A stretch of DNA of 51,453 nucleotides from Acidimicrobiales bacterium (GTDB lineage: Bacteria > Actinomycetota > Acidimicrobiia > Acidimicrobiales > VFJN01). The position numbers and the translations under genes are program-made. Shown here piece after piece: positions 8,760 to 16,838 of the stretch (within the stretch, counting starts at the first letter, position 1; every line of letters starts with the position of its first letter). Location: the NCBI GenBank assembly GCA_035316325.1, contig DATHJB010000211.1, forward strand, positions 1-51,453, read 5' to 3'. Under the pieces are notes generated by a model. That model saw only the letters and a program-made list of their open reading frames with translations. It was not told the origin of the DNA and did no database searches.

Positions 8760-9452
8760 ATGACGAGCAACGTGTTCACGGACCTGGACCGGGACTGGCG
8801 CCGGCTGGCAGGCTCCCGGGCCGCCGCCCGCCAGCTGGCCGACGTCCGCCGGGTCGCCGGCTCGGCCCAGACGCTGGCCGACGTCGAGCAGTACGTGCGC
8901 CGGGCCGGGCCCGCCGAGGCCGACCGGGTGCTGCTGGCGCTGGTGGCGCGGGCGGTCGAGGGCGACGGCCTGGCGGCCCGGGTGCTGCTGCAGCTGCTGC
9001 TGCCGGGCACCCGCAACCTGGCCCGGCGCTGGTGGGCGCTGGGCGACCACGACGAGCGGGCCGCCGCCGCGGTCGCCGCCGTGTACCAACGCATCCGGCG
9101 GTACCCGTTGGCGCGGCGGCCGGGTCGGGTCGCCGCCAACGTGCTGATGGATGCGTCCCGCGACATGCGCAACGCCGTGCCCCGCCCCGAGGTCCCCGCG
9201 CTCGACCCGGCCGACGACGCCGCGGCGACGGCGGCGCACCCCGGCGTCGAGCTCACCGAGGTGCTGTGCGACGCCGTCCACGACGGGCTGCTGGCGCCGG
9301 CCGAGGCGACGCTCATCGCCCGGTCCCGGATCTCCGGGCACCGCCTGTCGGACCTGGCGGTCGCCAACGGCATCCCCGAGCGCACCCTGTTCGCCCACCG
9401 CCAGCGCGCCGAACGCCGCCTCGCGACCGCCTACGCGGCCGGCCGGGAGTAG
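8760..9452 (+). CDS. Sigma-70 region-4-like HTH protein
   Basis: A 230-residue protein starting MTSNVFTDLDRDW. The N-terminal two-thirds is helical and Ala/Arg-rich, with an RNLARRWWALGDHDERAAAAV stretch reminiscent of sigma region 2. The C-terminal ~60 residues (AEATLIARSRISGHRLSDLAVANGIPERTLFAHRQRAERRL, in two parts) match a sigma region-4-type helix-turn-helix. It may be a divergent ECF-like sigma factor or a DNA-binding regulator. It is divergent from the coupling ATPase, with a palindrome between them, suggesting the two form a functional pair. It ends 12 bases from the convergent molybdopterin oxidoreductase gene. Confidence 0.7.
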   Translation: MTSNVFTDLDRDWRRLAGSRAAARQLADVRRVAGSAQTLADVEQYVRRAGPAEADRVLLALVARAVEGDGLAARVLLQLLLPGTRNLARRWWALGDHDERAAAAVAAVYQRIRRYPLARRPGRVAANVLMDASRDMRNAVPRPEVPALDPADDAAATAAHPGVELTEVLCDAVHDGLLAPAEATLIARSRISGHRLSDLAVANGIPERTLFAHRQRAERRLATAYAAGRE

Positions 9453-9464
9453 CGGGTGGCGGGG

Positions 9465-11732
9465 CTACGCAGAGGCGGGGGTGACGGAGACCGGGATGCC
9501 GTTGAGGACGGCGGTGCCGGAGACGGGGTCGAGGTGGTCCTCGTCGGCGAGGATGTTGGTGTTCACGCCGGCGTAGCGGCTCGCGACCGACAGCTCGACG
9601 CCGGGGAGGTCGTGGCCCCAGCCGTGGGGGATGCTGACGACACCCGGGCGGATGGCGTCGGTGACCTCGACCGGGACCGTCACCTTGCCGGCCCGGGAGG
9701 CGACCTCCGCCGCGACACCGTCGGTCAGGCCCAGCCGGGTCGCATCCGCAGGGTGGACGTGCAGGGTGCAGCGGGGCTTGCCCTTCACCAGCACCTCCAC
9801 GTTGTGCATCCACGAGTTGTTGGAACGCAGGTCACGCCGGCCGATCAGCAGGATCTGGTCGTCGGGAACCCCCGCCGCCAACCGTTCGGACATCCGGGCC
9901 ACGTCGGCCACCAGCACCTCGGGCGCCAGCTCGACCATGCCCGACGGCGTCCGCAGCACCTCCGGCAGCCGGGGCGTCAGCGGCCCGAAGTCGACGCCGT
10001 GGGGGTTCGCCAGCAGCACGTCGAGCGTCAGCGTCCCCGGGCCCGCCCCGAAGCCGTCGCCGTACGGGCCGGTGCGCAGCATCAGGTCGATCAGCCGCTC
10101 CGGGCCCCGGCGGTCGCCCAGCTCGGCGACCACGTCGTCCACCGAACGCCCAGCCAGCGGGCTCGTCTCGTCGGCCACCATCGCCCCGACGAGCGTCCGC
10201 AGCACCAGGTCGTCGACCAGGTCGGGCGACGCAGAGGCGCCGAGGCCCTGCAGGATCAGCGCCAGGCGGGCCAGGATCTCCCACTCGTCGGGCTGCCCGT
10301 CGGCCAGTGGCAGCACCGGCGGCGAGTAGTTCGCCACGTTGCGGATCGCCAGCTGCAGCAGCGCCAGGTCGTAGTGGCCCTTCTGCAGGGCCGTCGGAGG
10401 CGGCAGGATCACGTCGGCGTGGCGGGTGGTCTCGTTGACGTACGGGTCGACCGCCACGTAGGCGTCGAGGGTCGCCAGCGCGGCGTCGAGCCGCCCGGAG
10501 TTGGGGGTCGACAGCACCGGGTTGCCGGCCACCGTGATCAGCGCCCGCACCTGGCCGTCGCCGGGCGTGTCGATCTCCTCGGCCAGGCAGGCGACGGGCA
10601 GCTCGCCCAGCGTCTCGCCCGCACCCCGCACCCGGCTCTGCCGCCGGTAGAGGCGCAGGCCCCGCCCGTAGCGGGGAGTCCCCCGGGTGTTGGAGGAGCC
10701 CGCGGCCGCCCGGGTGAACATGGCGCCGCCCGGACGGTCGAGGTTGCCGGTGAGCACGTTGAGCACGTCGACCAGCCACGACGCCGCCGTCCCGAACTCG
10801 GCGACGGTGGTGCCGATGCGGCCGTAGACGCAGGCCGTCGGCGCCGCCGCCAGCTCCCGCGCCAACCGACGCACCGTCTCCGCGTCGATCCCGGTGAGCG
10901 CCGCCGTGGCCTCCGGGGTGAAGGGCTCGGCCGCCGCCAGCACCTCGTCGAGACCCGCCAGGTACGGCTCGAGCCCGGCGCCCACGTCGACCAGCCCCTC
11001 GGTCGACAGGACGTTCACCAGCGCCATCAGCAGGAAGGCGTCGGTGCCGGGGCGGACCGCCACGTGCTCGCTGGCCGCCTCGGCCGTGCGGCTGCGGCGG
11101 GGGTCGACCACCACCAGCTTCCCGCCCCGTTCGAGCAGAGCCTCCAGGCGGCCCGGCCAGTCGGGAGCGGTGGCCAGGCTGCCGTTCGACGCGAACGGGT
11201 TGGCGCCCAGCATCAGCAGGTAGTCGGTGCGGTCGACGTCGGGGACCGGGACCGTCAGCCCGCCGCCGAACATCAGGCCCGACGAGATCTCCTTGGGACG
11301 CTGGTCGACGGTGCTGGCCGAGAAGACGTTGGTGGTGCCCAGCGCCCGGACCATCGGCCGGGCGAACAGCAGGGCGCCGAGCGAGTGGGCGCTGGGGTTG
11401 CCGAGGTAGACAGCCGCCGCGTCGCGGCCGTGGGCCTCCAGCACCGGGAGGAGCAGCCGCTCGACCTCGGCGAACGCCTCGTCCCACGTGACCGGCACCA
11501 GCTCGCCGTCCCGCCGCACCAGCGGTTGGCGCAGCCAGTCGGGGTCCTCGTGGAGCTGCTTGAGCGTCGACCCCTTGGGACAGATGTACCCGTGGCTGAA
11601 CACGTCGTCCCGGTCGCCCCGGATCCGCTTGACCCGATCCCCCTCGAGCGTGACCTCCAACCCGCACCCGGCCTCGCACAACGGACAGATGCGATAAGCG
11701 GTCCTGACCTCGTTCGTCACCGTCGTTCCCAT
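9465..11732 (-). CDS. Molybdopterin-dependent oxidoreductase, formate dehydrogenase/nitrate reductase type
   Basis: A 755-residue catalytic subunit of the DMSO-reductase superfamily. An N-terminal 4Fe-4S motif CPLCEAGC (residues 17-24) is completed by a Cys in GYICPKG. The Mo-bisMGD binding body includes FSASTVDQRPKEISSGLMFG, YLLMLGANPFASNG and VVVDPRRSRTAE. The C-terminal molydopterin-dinucleotide domain shows RRDLRSNNSWMHN and IPHGWGHDLPG. The usual Cys/Sec metal ligand of formate dehydrogenases is not obvious; a Ser or other residue in the SASTVDQ segment may take that role. The substrate is therefore unknown. ATG 11732 has a strong GGGGGG site. No electron-transfer partner or cofactor gene is adjacent. 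Confidence 0.88.
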   Translation of the reverse strand: MGTTVTNEVRTAYRICPLCEAGCGLEVTLEGDRVKRIRGDRDDVFSHGYICPKGSTLKQLHEDPDWLRQPLVRRDGELVPVTWDEAFAEVERLLLPVLEAHGRDAAAVYLGNPSAHSLGALLFARPMVRALGTTNVFSASTVDQRPKEISSGLMFGGGLTVPVPDVDRTDYLLMLGANPFASNGSLATAPDWPGRLEALLERGGKLVVVDPRRSRTAEAASEHVAVRPGTDAFLLMALVNVLSTEGLVDVGAGLEPYLAGLDEVLAAAEPFTPEATAALTGIDAETVRRLARELAAAPTACVYGRIGTTVAEFGTAASWLVDVLNVLTGNLDRPGGAMFTRAAAGSSNTRGTPRYGRGLRLYRRQSRVRGAGETLGELPVACLAEEIDTPGDGQVRALITVAGNPVLSTPNSGRLDAALATLDAYVAVDPYVNETTRHADVILPPPTALQKGHYDLALLQLAIRNVANYSPPVLPLADGQPDEWEILARLALILQGLGASASPDLVDDLVLRTLVGAMVADETSPLAGRSVDDVVAELGDRRGPERLIDLMLRTGPYGDGFGAGPGTLTLDVLLANPHGVDFGPLTPRLPEVLRTPSGMVELAPEVLVADVARMSERLAAGVPDDQILLIGRRDLRSNNSWMHNVEVLVKGKPRCTLHVHPADATRLGLTDGVAAEVASRAGKVTVPVEVTDAIRPGVVSIPHGWGHDLPGVELSVASRYAGVNTNILADEDHLDPVSGTAVLNGIPVSVTPASA

Positions 11733-11778
11733 CACGGCCCCCCTTCGGCGCCGACCATTGTGCTGGCTCGCCACCTCG

Positions 11779-11807
11779 TTGCGGCGCCCAACGACCGAAC
11801 CGGTCGC
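11779..11807. repeat. Copy 1 of dispersed palindromic intergenic repeat
   Basis: This copy reads TTGCGGCGCCCAACGACC followed by GAACCGGTCGC. The core CGACCG-AAC-CGGTCG is a 6-bp perfect stem. It sits in the 76-base gap between the molybdopterin gene and the AbiEi/DUF559 gene and resembles the elements at 12790, 12851, 51366 and 51429. Confidence 0.7.
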
Positions 11808-11808
11808 C

Positions 11809-12744
11809 TCACGCCGCACGAGCCCGACCCTCCGCGTAGCGCGCCAGCAGTGCAAGGCTCTCGTCGCACCCCGTCGTGAGCTGGCTGTAGGTGAACCGCA
11901 GGACGTCGTAGCCCTGGGTGGTGGCGACGTTGTCGCGCCAACGATCCCGCTCGAAGTCGGTGACACGCGTGTGCCAACGCCGACCGTCGGCCTCGACGAT
12001 GAGCCGCCAGTCGTCGACGAGGACGTCGACCCGGGCGTCGCCGTGCTCCCACCCCGGCAGCGCGGCCTGCCGCCGACGCCGCGGCAGGCCGCGGACCCGG
12101 TCGAGCAGGGCGTCGAGCAGGCGCTCCAGGTCGTTGAGGGCCGGGGTTTCGCCCGTGTCGTGCTCGCGGAGCAGCGACCGCACGAGCCCGATGCCGGGCA
12201 GCCGGGCGTAGGCGAGGTCGACGTACCGGTCGGCGATCGCAGCGAGCACCGGCGGGTGGGCGACGACGGCGTCGGCGAAGAGGGTTCGGAGGCGCAGCTG
12301 GTCGACCATGCCGGCGAGCTGGAAGACGGTGTCGGACAGTGTCACGGTCGGGATGCCGTCGACGATCGTCGACCTGGGCCACGACGACTCGTGCACCGTC
12401 GCCAGGCGACTTCGGTGCCGCGACCCTCGGGGAGCGACGAGGTGCAGCGGCCCCGGCCGGAACCCCGCCAGCTCGTGCAGCACCGCGGCGCTCACGTGGG
12501 ACACGGCGGCCCCCTCGATCACGAGCGTGCCCGCCATGCACTGCCGACGCCAGGTGCCCGGGTGGCTGGGGAGGGCGTAGACGTGGTGGTCGAGCGGGAG
12601 CCAGCGGCCGGTGGCCACACGGCGTCGGATCATCCGCTCCGTGGCACCGGCGGCACGTGCCTGGCGGTCACCGAAGGCCCCGTGCTGGCGACGGGCGAGT
12701 CGGTCGATGGCCTGGTCGAGATGGCGAGCAGTCATGACCCGCAT
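11809..12744 (-). CDS. AbiEi-like N-terminal plus DUF559 nuclease-like protein
   Basis: About 311 residues. The N-terminus (LARRQHGAFGDRQARAAGAT, then RRRVATGRWLPLDHHVYAL) matches the AbiEi-antitoxin/transcriptional-regulator winged-helix family. The C-terminus (DARVDVLVDDWRLIVEADGRRWH and FERDRWRDNVATTQGYDVLRFTY) matches DUF559, related to very-short-patch-repair endonucleases: the VDVL..D/VEADG/H pattern retains PD-(D/E)XK-like residues. This architecture is common in actinobacteria, usually in several genomic copies, and its role is unproven. No AbiEii-type toxin is adjacent. The start could be 12744 or 12735; neither has a good ribosome site. Palindromic repeats flank the gene on both sides. 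Confidence 0.8.
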   Translation of the reverse strand: MRVMTARHLDQAIDRLARRQHGAFGDRQARAAGATERMIRRRVATGRWLPLDHHVYALPSHPGTWRRQCMAGTLVIEGAAVSHVSAAVLHELAGFRPGPLHLVAPRGSRHRSRLATVHESSWPRSTIVDGIPTVTLSDTVFQLAGMVDQLRLRTLFADAVVAHPPVLAAIADRYVDLAYARLPGIGLVRSLLREHDTGETPALNDLERLLDALLDRVRGLPRRRRQAALPGWEHGDARVDVLVDDWRLIVEADGRRWHTRVTDFERDRWRDNVATTQGYDVLRFTYSQLTTGCDESLALLARYAEGRARAA

Positions 12745-12789
12745 GATGCCGACGGGGTGTGACAAGCAAGGAGAGACCCACGGCCAGTC

Positions 12790-12835
12790 GCTGCGGCACC
12801 CAACGACCGAAAGGGTCACGTCCCATCGCAACGAC
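12790..12835. repeat. Copy 2 of palindromic intergenic repeat
   Basis: A 46-base unit beginning TGCGGCACCCAACGACC and ending CATCGCAACGAC, 61 bases ahead of copy 3 and matching it at most positions. The central stem is partly degraded (GACC-GAAAG-GGTC). Confidence 0.75.
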
Positions 12836-12850
12836 GCCGCCGCCCACGTC

Positions 12851-12896
12851 GATGCGGCGCCCAGCGACCGAAACGGTCGGCCGGCATCGCAACGAC
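12851..12896. repeat. Copy 3 of palindromic intergenic repeat
   Basis: It begins TGCGGCGCCCAGCGACC and ends CATCGCAACGAC, with a perfect CGACCG-AAA-CGGTCG hairpin core. It lies directly after copy 2, upstream of the AbiEi/DUF559 gene and downstream of the phosphosugar isomerase gene. Confidence 0.75.
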
Positions 12897-12909
12897 GGGC
12901 GAAAGAACG

Positions 12910-13962
12910 TCAGCCCGAGAGAGCTCGCTTCAGGTCGTCGAGGACCGGGATGGGGCCCGGGTCGAGGTTCTCCTGGGCGGCGAGGTGCAAGGACACGAAA
13001 TCGCCCATGAGGATCAGGTCGAAGAGCTGGGCCAGGGGGCCCTCGCCCTCGGCGCGGACCTCGACCACCTCGTGGACCACCTCGGCCATGATGTCCCGCG
13101 TCAGCTCGAAGCGCCGGGCCTCCTGCGGGTGCTCCTCGTCGTGGCGCAGCTCGATCAGCGTGAACACCTGGCGGGTCATGTCGCCGTGCTGGCCCCAGCC
13201 GGCGATCTCGTTGTGGCACAGCTCCGGGATCTCCGAGGCGAACGCCGGCGCCTTGGCGTTCTCGTTCACCTGCGTCTTCCAACGGCGGGCCGCGACCGCG
13301 CCCAGCGGACCGGCGCCCACCACCAGCGGAATCGTCCGCCCGATGGTCCGGGCCAGTGAACGGGCCCGGGAGTCGGCCCCGGCCGCCACCAGCTGGTCAC
13401 GCCGCGCCGACACCTGGGCCACCGCGGCCTCGACCCACGCCGACGCCCCCGGGAACAGTCCGACCGCCTCCATCACCAGCAGCGGCGGCACCGCCAGCGC
13501 CCCCAGAGCCGCCCGCGGCATCGGGATGCCGTCGGGCAGCGGCACCCGCACGGCCCCCCACCGCGGCGCCAGGTCACCCAGGACGCCGCCCCGGGCGATC
13601 ACCACCATCCGGGCGCCCGCAGCCGCGGCCGCGGACGCCGCCTCCACCGTCTCCTCCGTGTCGCCCGAGAACGACACCGCGAAGCACAGGGTCTCCGGCC
13701 CCACGAACGACGGCGGGGCGTAGCCCTTCGCCACCACGATCGGCACCGGCACGAACGGACCGCCCACGGCCGTCAGCACGTCGCCGGCTATCCCGCTGCC
13801 GCCCATCCCCAGCACGACGACGTTGTCGATCGCGTCGTGGTCGGGCAGGCCCTCGAGGCCCTGCGCGGCCCCCACGGCCGAGCGGACCTGCTCCGGGAAC
13901 CCGGCGGTGACCCCGAACATGTCGAGCGAGTCGAGCAGCTCGGGCGACAGCATCCCCGACAC
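12910..13962 (-). CDS. SIS-domain phosphoglucose/phosphomannose isomerase
   Basis: A 350-residue protein of the bifunctional phosphoglucose/phosphomannose isomerase family, interconverting fructose-6-P with glucose-6-P and mannose-6-P. The SIS core shows VVVLGMGGSGIAGDV (about 47-61) and the phosphate-binding SFSGDTEETV (about 97-106). The C-terminal bact-PGI domain includes NENAKAPAFASEIPELCHNE, with the conserved Glu and His. It is the last gene of a coupled run with manB and the Trm112-like gene, a gene order conserved in actinobacteria, which supports a role in supplying mannose-6-P for GDP-mannose. Confidence 0.88.
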   Translation of the reverse strand: MSGMLSPELLDSLDMFGVTAGFPEQVRSAVGAAQGLEGLPDHDAIDNVVVLGMGGSGIAGDVLTAVGGPFVPVPIVVAKGYAPPSFVGPETLCFAVSFSGDTEETVEAASAAAAAGARMVVIARGGVLGDLAPRWGAVRVPLPDGIPMPRAALGALAVPPLLVMEAVGLFPGASAWVEAAVAQVSARRDQLVAAGADSRARSLARTIGRTIPLVVGAGPLGAVAARRWKTQVNENAKAPAFASEIPELCHNEIAGWGQHGDMTRQVFTLIELRHDEEHPQEARRFELTRDIMAEVVHEVVEVRAEGEGPLAQLFDLILMGDFVSLHLAAQENLDPGPIPVLDDLKRALSG

Positions 13963-13968
13963 CTGGCT

Positions 13969-14205
13969 CTACGCCTCGAACGTCGGGGTGACGCCGTGCG
14001 ACTCGGCCTTGGCGAGCAGCCGGGTGTCGGTCTCGTCGTCGACCGTCTCGGCCTCCTCGACCAGCATGATCGGGATGTCGTCCCGGATCGGGTACCGGCG
14101 CTTCAGGCGCGGGTTGTAGAGGGTGTCCTCGTCGTCGAAGTAGAGCAGCGGGCCCTTGTCCTCGGGGCAGGCGAGGATCTCGAGCAGTTGCGGGTCCAGC
14201 GACAT
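13969..14205 (-). CDS. Trm112-like (UPF0434) small protein
   Basis: A 78-residue protein opening with LLEILACPEDKGPLLYF, the family signature. In zinc-binding members the motif is CPxCK; here the second Cys is Asp, and no other Cys is present, so the zinc ribbon is probably lost. The segment LKRRYPIRDDIPIMLVEEA is the other conserved block. In eukaryotes Trm112 activates methyltransferases; bacterial roles are unclear. It sits 3 bases after manB and 6 bases before the isomerase gene, so all three are likely translated from one message. Confidence 0.85.
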   Translation of the reverse strand: MSLDPQLLEILACPEDKGPLLYFDDEDTLYNPRLKRRYPIRDDIPIMLVEEAETVDDETDTRLLAKAESHGVTPTFEA

Positions 14206-14208
14206 CTG

Positions 14209-15591
14209 TCAGTTCTCCTTGTCAGAGGTGATCAGCGACCGTACGGCGGCGACGTGCTCGTCGGTCGCGGTTTGGCTGGGCGACTCGAGGTTGAGCCGCA
14301 GCAGGGGCTCGGTGTTGGACGGCCGGAGGTTGAACCACCAGTCGCCCAGGTCGACGGTCAGCCCGTCGAGGTGGTCGAGCGATGCGCCCGACACACCGGA
14401 GTAGTGCGCAGCCACCCGCTCGATGACGACGGTCGGGGGCTCCGACACCCGGAAGTTGATCTCGCCCGAGTCGGCGTAGCGGTCGAACGGCTGGCGGAGC
14501 TCCGACAGCGGCACCCCGGCCTTGCACAGCTGCTCCAGCACCACCAGCGCGGCGATGCTGCCGGAGTCGGCCCGGTAGTTGTCGCGGAAGTAGTAGTGCG
14601 CCGAGTGCTCGCCGCCGAACGCCGCCCCCGTCTCGGCCATCTCCTGCTTGATGAACGAGTGGCCGACCCGGGTGCGGATGGGCTTGCCGCCGCGCTCCAG
14701 GATCACCTCGGGCACGGCCTTCGAGCAGATGAGGTTGTGGAGGATCGTCGCCCCCGGCTCCTTCTCGAGGACGCCGGCCGCCACGATCGCCGTGGTGGTC
14801 GACCCCGACAGCGGCTCGGAGCGGTCGTCGACCAGGAACACCCGGTCGGCGTCGCCGTCGAACGCCAGGCCGACGTCGGCGCCCACGGCCTTCACCCGGG
14901 CCTGCAGGTCACGCAGGTTCTCGGGCTGGATCGGGTCGGCCGGGTGGTTGGGGAAGGTGCCGTCGAGCTCGGGGTAGAGGATCTCCAGGTCGAACGGCAG
15001 GGTCTCGAACACCTTGGGCACCACCAGGCCGCCCATGCCGTTGGCCGTGTCGGCGACGATCCGCAGCGGGTACAGGTTGGCCCGGTCGACGAACGACCGC
15101 ACGTGCTCCGCGAACTCCGAGAGCAGGTCCGCCGACTCGATCTGCCCCGGCATGGCCGTCGACGCGGGCACCCCGTTCTCGACCATGGCCCGGATGGCGT
15201 CGAGGCCGGTGTCCTGACCCACCGGCTTGGCGCCGGCGAGGCACATCTTGATGCCGTTGTACTGGGCGGGGTTGTGGGAGGCGGTGAAGACGACGCCGGG
15301 TGCGGCGAGCTTGCCGGAGGCGAAGTAGAGGAGGTCGGTGGACGACATGCCCAGGTCGACCACGTCGAGGCCCTGGCGCTGGACGCCCTCCGAGAACGCG
15401 GTGGCCAGCTCCACGCCGGAGGGCCGCATGTCGCGGGCGACGAGCACCCGGGTGACCGACGACGGGGCCGACGCCTCGACGGCGAAGCGGGCGAAGGCCT
15501 GCCCGATCTGCTCCGCCAGGACGGCGTCGAGCTGGTCGGGGACGATGCCCCTCACGTCGTAAGCCTTGAAGATCTGGTCGAGTCCGGCCAT
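14209..15591 (-). CDS. manB: Phosphomannomutase/phosphoglucomutase
   Basis: A 460-residue alpha-D-phosphohexomutase that moves phosphate between C6 and C1 of mannose or glucose. The N-terminus FKAYDVRG is typical. The phosphoserine loop is TASHNP with Ser105; the metal loop DGDADR lies near residue 250; the sugar-binding loop GGEHSAHYYF near 325; and the phosphate-binding RPSNTEP near 425. ATG 15591 gives the standard N-terminus, though a GTG at 15603 overlaps the stop of the upstream glycosyltransferase gene (GTGA) and is an equally good coupled start. It acts between the SIS isomerase and the ManC-like transferase at 36975. Confidence 0.93.
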   Translation of the reverse strand: MAGLDQIFKAYDVRGIVPDQLDAVLAEQIGQAFARFAVEASAPSSVTRVLVARDMRPSGVELATAFSEGVQRQGLDVVDLGMSSTDLLYFASGKLAAPGVVFTASHNPAQYNGIKMCLAGAKPVGQDTGLDAIRAMVENGVPASTAMPGQIESADLLSEFAEHVRSFVDRANLYPLRIVADTANGMGGLVVPKVFETLPFDLEILYPELDGTFPNHPADPIQPENLRDLQARVKAVGADVGLAFDGDADRVFLVDDRSEPLSGSTTTAIVAAGVLEKEPGATILHNLICSKAVPEVILERGGKPIRTRVGHSFIKQEMAETGAAFGGEHSAHYYFRDNYRADSGSIAALVVLEQLCKAGVPLSELRQPFDRYADSGEINFRVSEPPTVVIERVAAHYSGVSGASLDHLDGLTVDLGDWWFNLRPSNTEPLLRLNLESPSQTATDEHVAAVRSLITSDKEN

Positions 15592-15599
15592 GAGTTGGT

Positions 15600-16838
15600 T
15601 CACGCTAGTGCGTCGCTGTCGCGGCGTTCCGCGTCGTCCGACCCCGCCAGCCCGTCGGCCGACGCGTCGCCCGCCTCGTAGGCGCCGGTGGCCGCCCAGT
15701 GCCGCATCCGGAACAGGTCGCGCACCAGGCGCACGGCGTCGCGCACCACCCGCACCGTCGACCGGTCGGAGTGCGACACCGCCACCGGCACCTGCGCCAA
15801 CGACAGCTCGTGGCGCTCCACCAGGTGCAGCAGCTCGATGTCGAAGGCGAACCCGTCGATGCGCATCCGGGAGAACAGGAACCGGCCCACGTCGGAGCGG
15901 AACCCCTTCAGGCCGCACTGGGTGTCACGGAAGCTCCCCAGCAGCACCGCGTAGCCGAACAGGTTGATCACCCGGCTCCCCACCTGCCGCAGCTTCGACG
16001 TGCGCACCACCGTGCGGGCCTCGGGGTGGCCCCGATCGCCGATCGCCACGTCCCAGCCGCCCTCGACGGCATCGAGGATCCGCAGCAGCTGGTCGGGCGA
16101 GTACGACAGGTCGGCGTCGGTGAACGCCACCGTCCGACCCCGCGCCGCCAGCACCCCCGCCCGCACGGCCGCGCCCTTGCCCCGGTTGACCGGCAGCACC
16201 ACCACCTGGTCGGCGTCGGCGGCCAGGGCGGCGTCGGCGGTGCCGTCCGACGAGCCGTCGTCGACCACGATCACCTCCAGCCCGCCCTCCGCGGCGACGT
16301 CGGCGAGCGCCGCGCGGATCGACCCCACCGTCGCCCTGATCCCCGCGGCCTCCTCGAAGGCCGGCACCACCACGCTGAAGCGCAGCGACCCCGGCGCCTC
16401 CGGGCGCTCCGACCGCTGCTGGCGGGCCGACGTCAGCCCCACGAGCAGCACCGCCCGGTACCCCACCAGCCGCACCACGGCGGCCGCCGTCAGGGCCACA
16501 GCCTTGGCCGTCACCAGCCCGGCGACGCTGCTGAAGCCGGTGCCGGCGAACAGCGCCCGCAGCACCACCACGTCGACCAGCGCCGCCAGGCCCGCGACCG
16601 CCACGAACGCCGGCGGCACGTGCACCCAGCGGACGTAGGGGTCGCTGCGGAACGTCACCAGCCGGTGCAGCAGGTACGACAGCAGGCTCGCCACGGCGAT
16701 GGCGACCAGGTCCGCCACCACCAGCACCCACCCCAGACCCTGTCGCAGCAGCACCAGCAGGCCGACGTCGACCAGGCTCGGGATCAGCGACACGGTGGCG
16801 AGCCTCTGCAGCCGCCCCGTGATCGCGCTGCGCGTCAT
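15600..16838 (-). CDS. GtrA-like membrane domain fused to GT2 glycosyltransferase
   Basis: A 412-residue fusion. Residues about 10-135 are a GtrA-like domain with four hydrophobic helices (LLVLLRQGLGWVLVVADLVA, SLLSYLLHRLVTF, FVAVAGLAALVDVVVLRALF, TAAAVVRLVGYRAVLL). Residues about 153-385 are a GT-A domain resembling dolichyl/undecaprenyl-phosphate glucosyltransferases: VVVPAFEEAAGI, IVVDDGSSDGTA, the DxD-like TDADLSYSPDQ, and DTQCGLKGFRSDV. It probably transfers a sugar to a polyprenyl phosphate and helps flip it; GtrA and this GT2 are usually separate genes. The ATG overlaps the upstream stop (ATGA). Confidence 0.88.
   Translation of the reverse strand: MTRSAITGRLQRLATVSLIPSLVDVGLLVLLRQGLGWVLVVADLVAIAVASLLSYLLHRLVTFRSDPYVRWVHVPPAFVAVAGLAALVDVVVLRALFAGTGFSSVAGLVTAKAVALTAAAVVRLVGYRAVLLVGLTSARQQRSERPEAPGSLRFSVVVPAFEEAAGIRATVGSIRAALADVAAEGGLEVIVVDDGSSDGTADAALAADADQVVVLPVNRGKGAAVRAGVLAARGRTVAFTDADLSYSPDQLLRILDAVEGGWDVAIGDRGHPEARTVVRTSKLRQVGSRVINLFGYAVLLGSFRDTQCGLKGFRSDVGRFLFSRMRIDGFAFDIELLHLVERHELSLAQVPVAVSHSDRSTVRVVRDAVRLVRDLFRMRHWAATGAYEAGDASADGLAGSDDAERRDSDALA

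Noticed and set aside
6989-9484. Long plus-strand frame across the coupling ATPase gene
   Set aside because: Low-complexity Arg/Gly/Pro-rich translation, antisense to a gene with Walker motifs; typical artefact of GC-rich DNA.
12790-12896. Possible CRISPR array (two repeats, ~61-base period)
   Set aside because: Similarity covers 46 of 61 bases including what would be the spacer, repeats are imperfect, only two units exist, and no cas gene is nearby.
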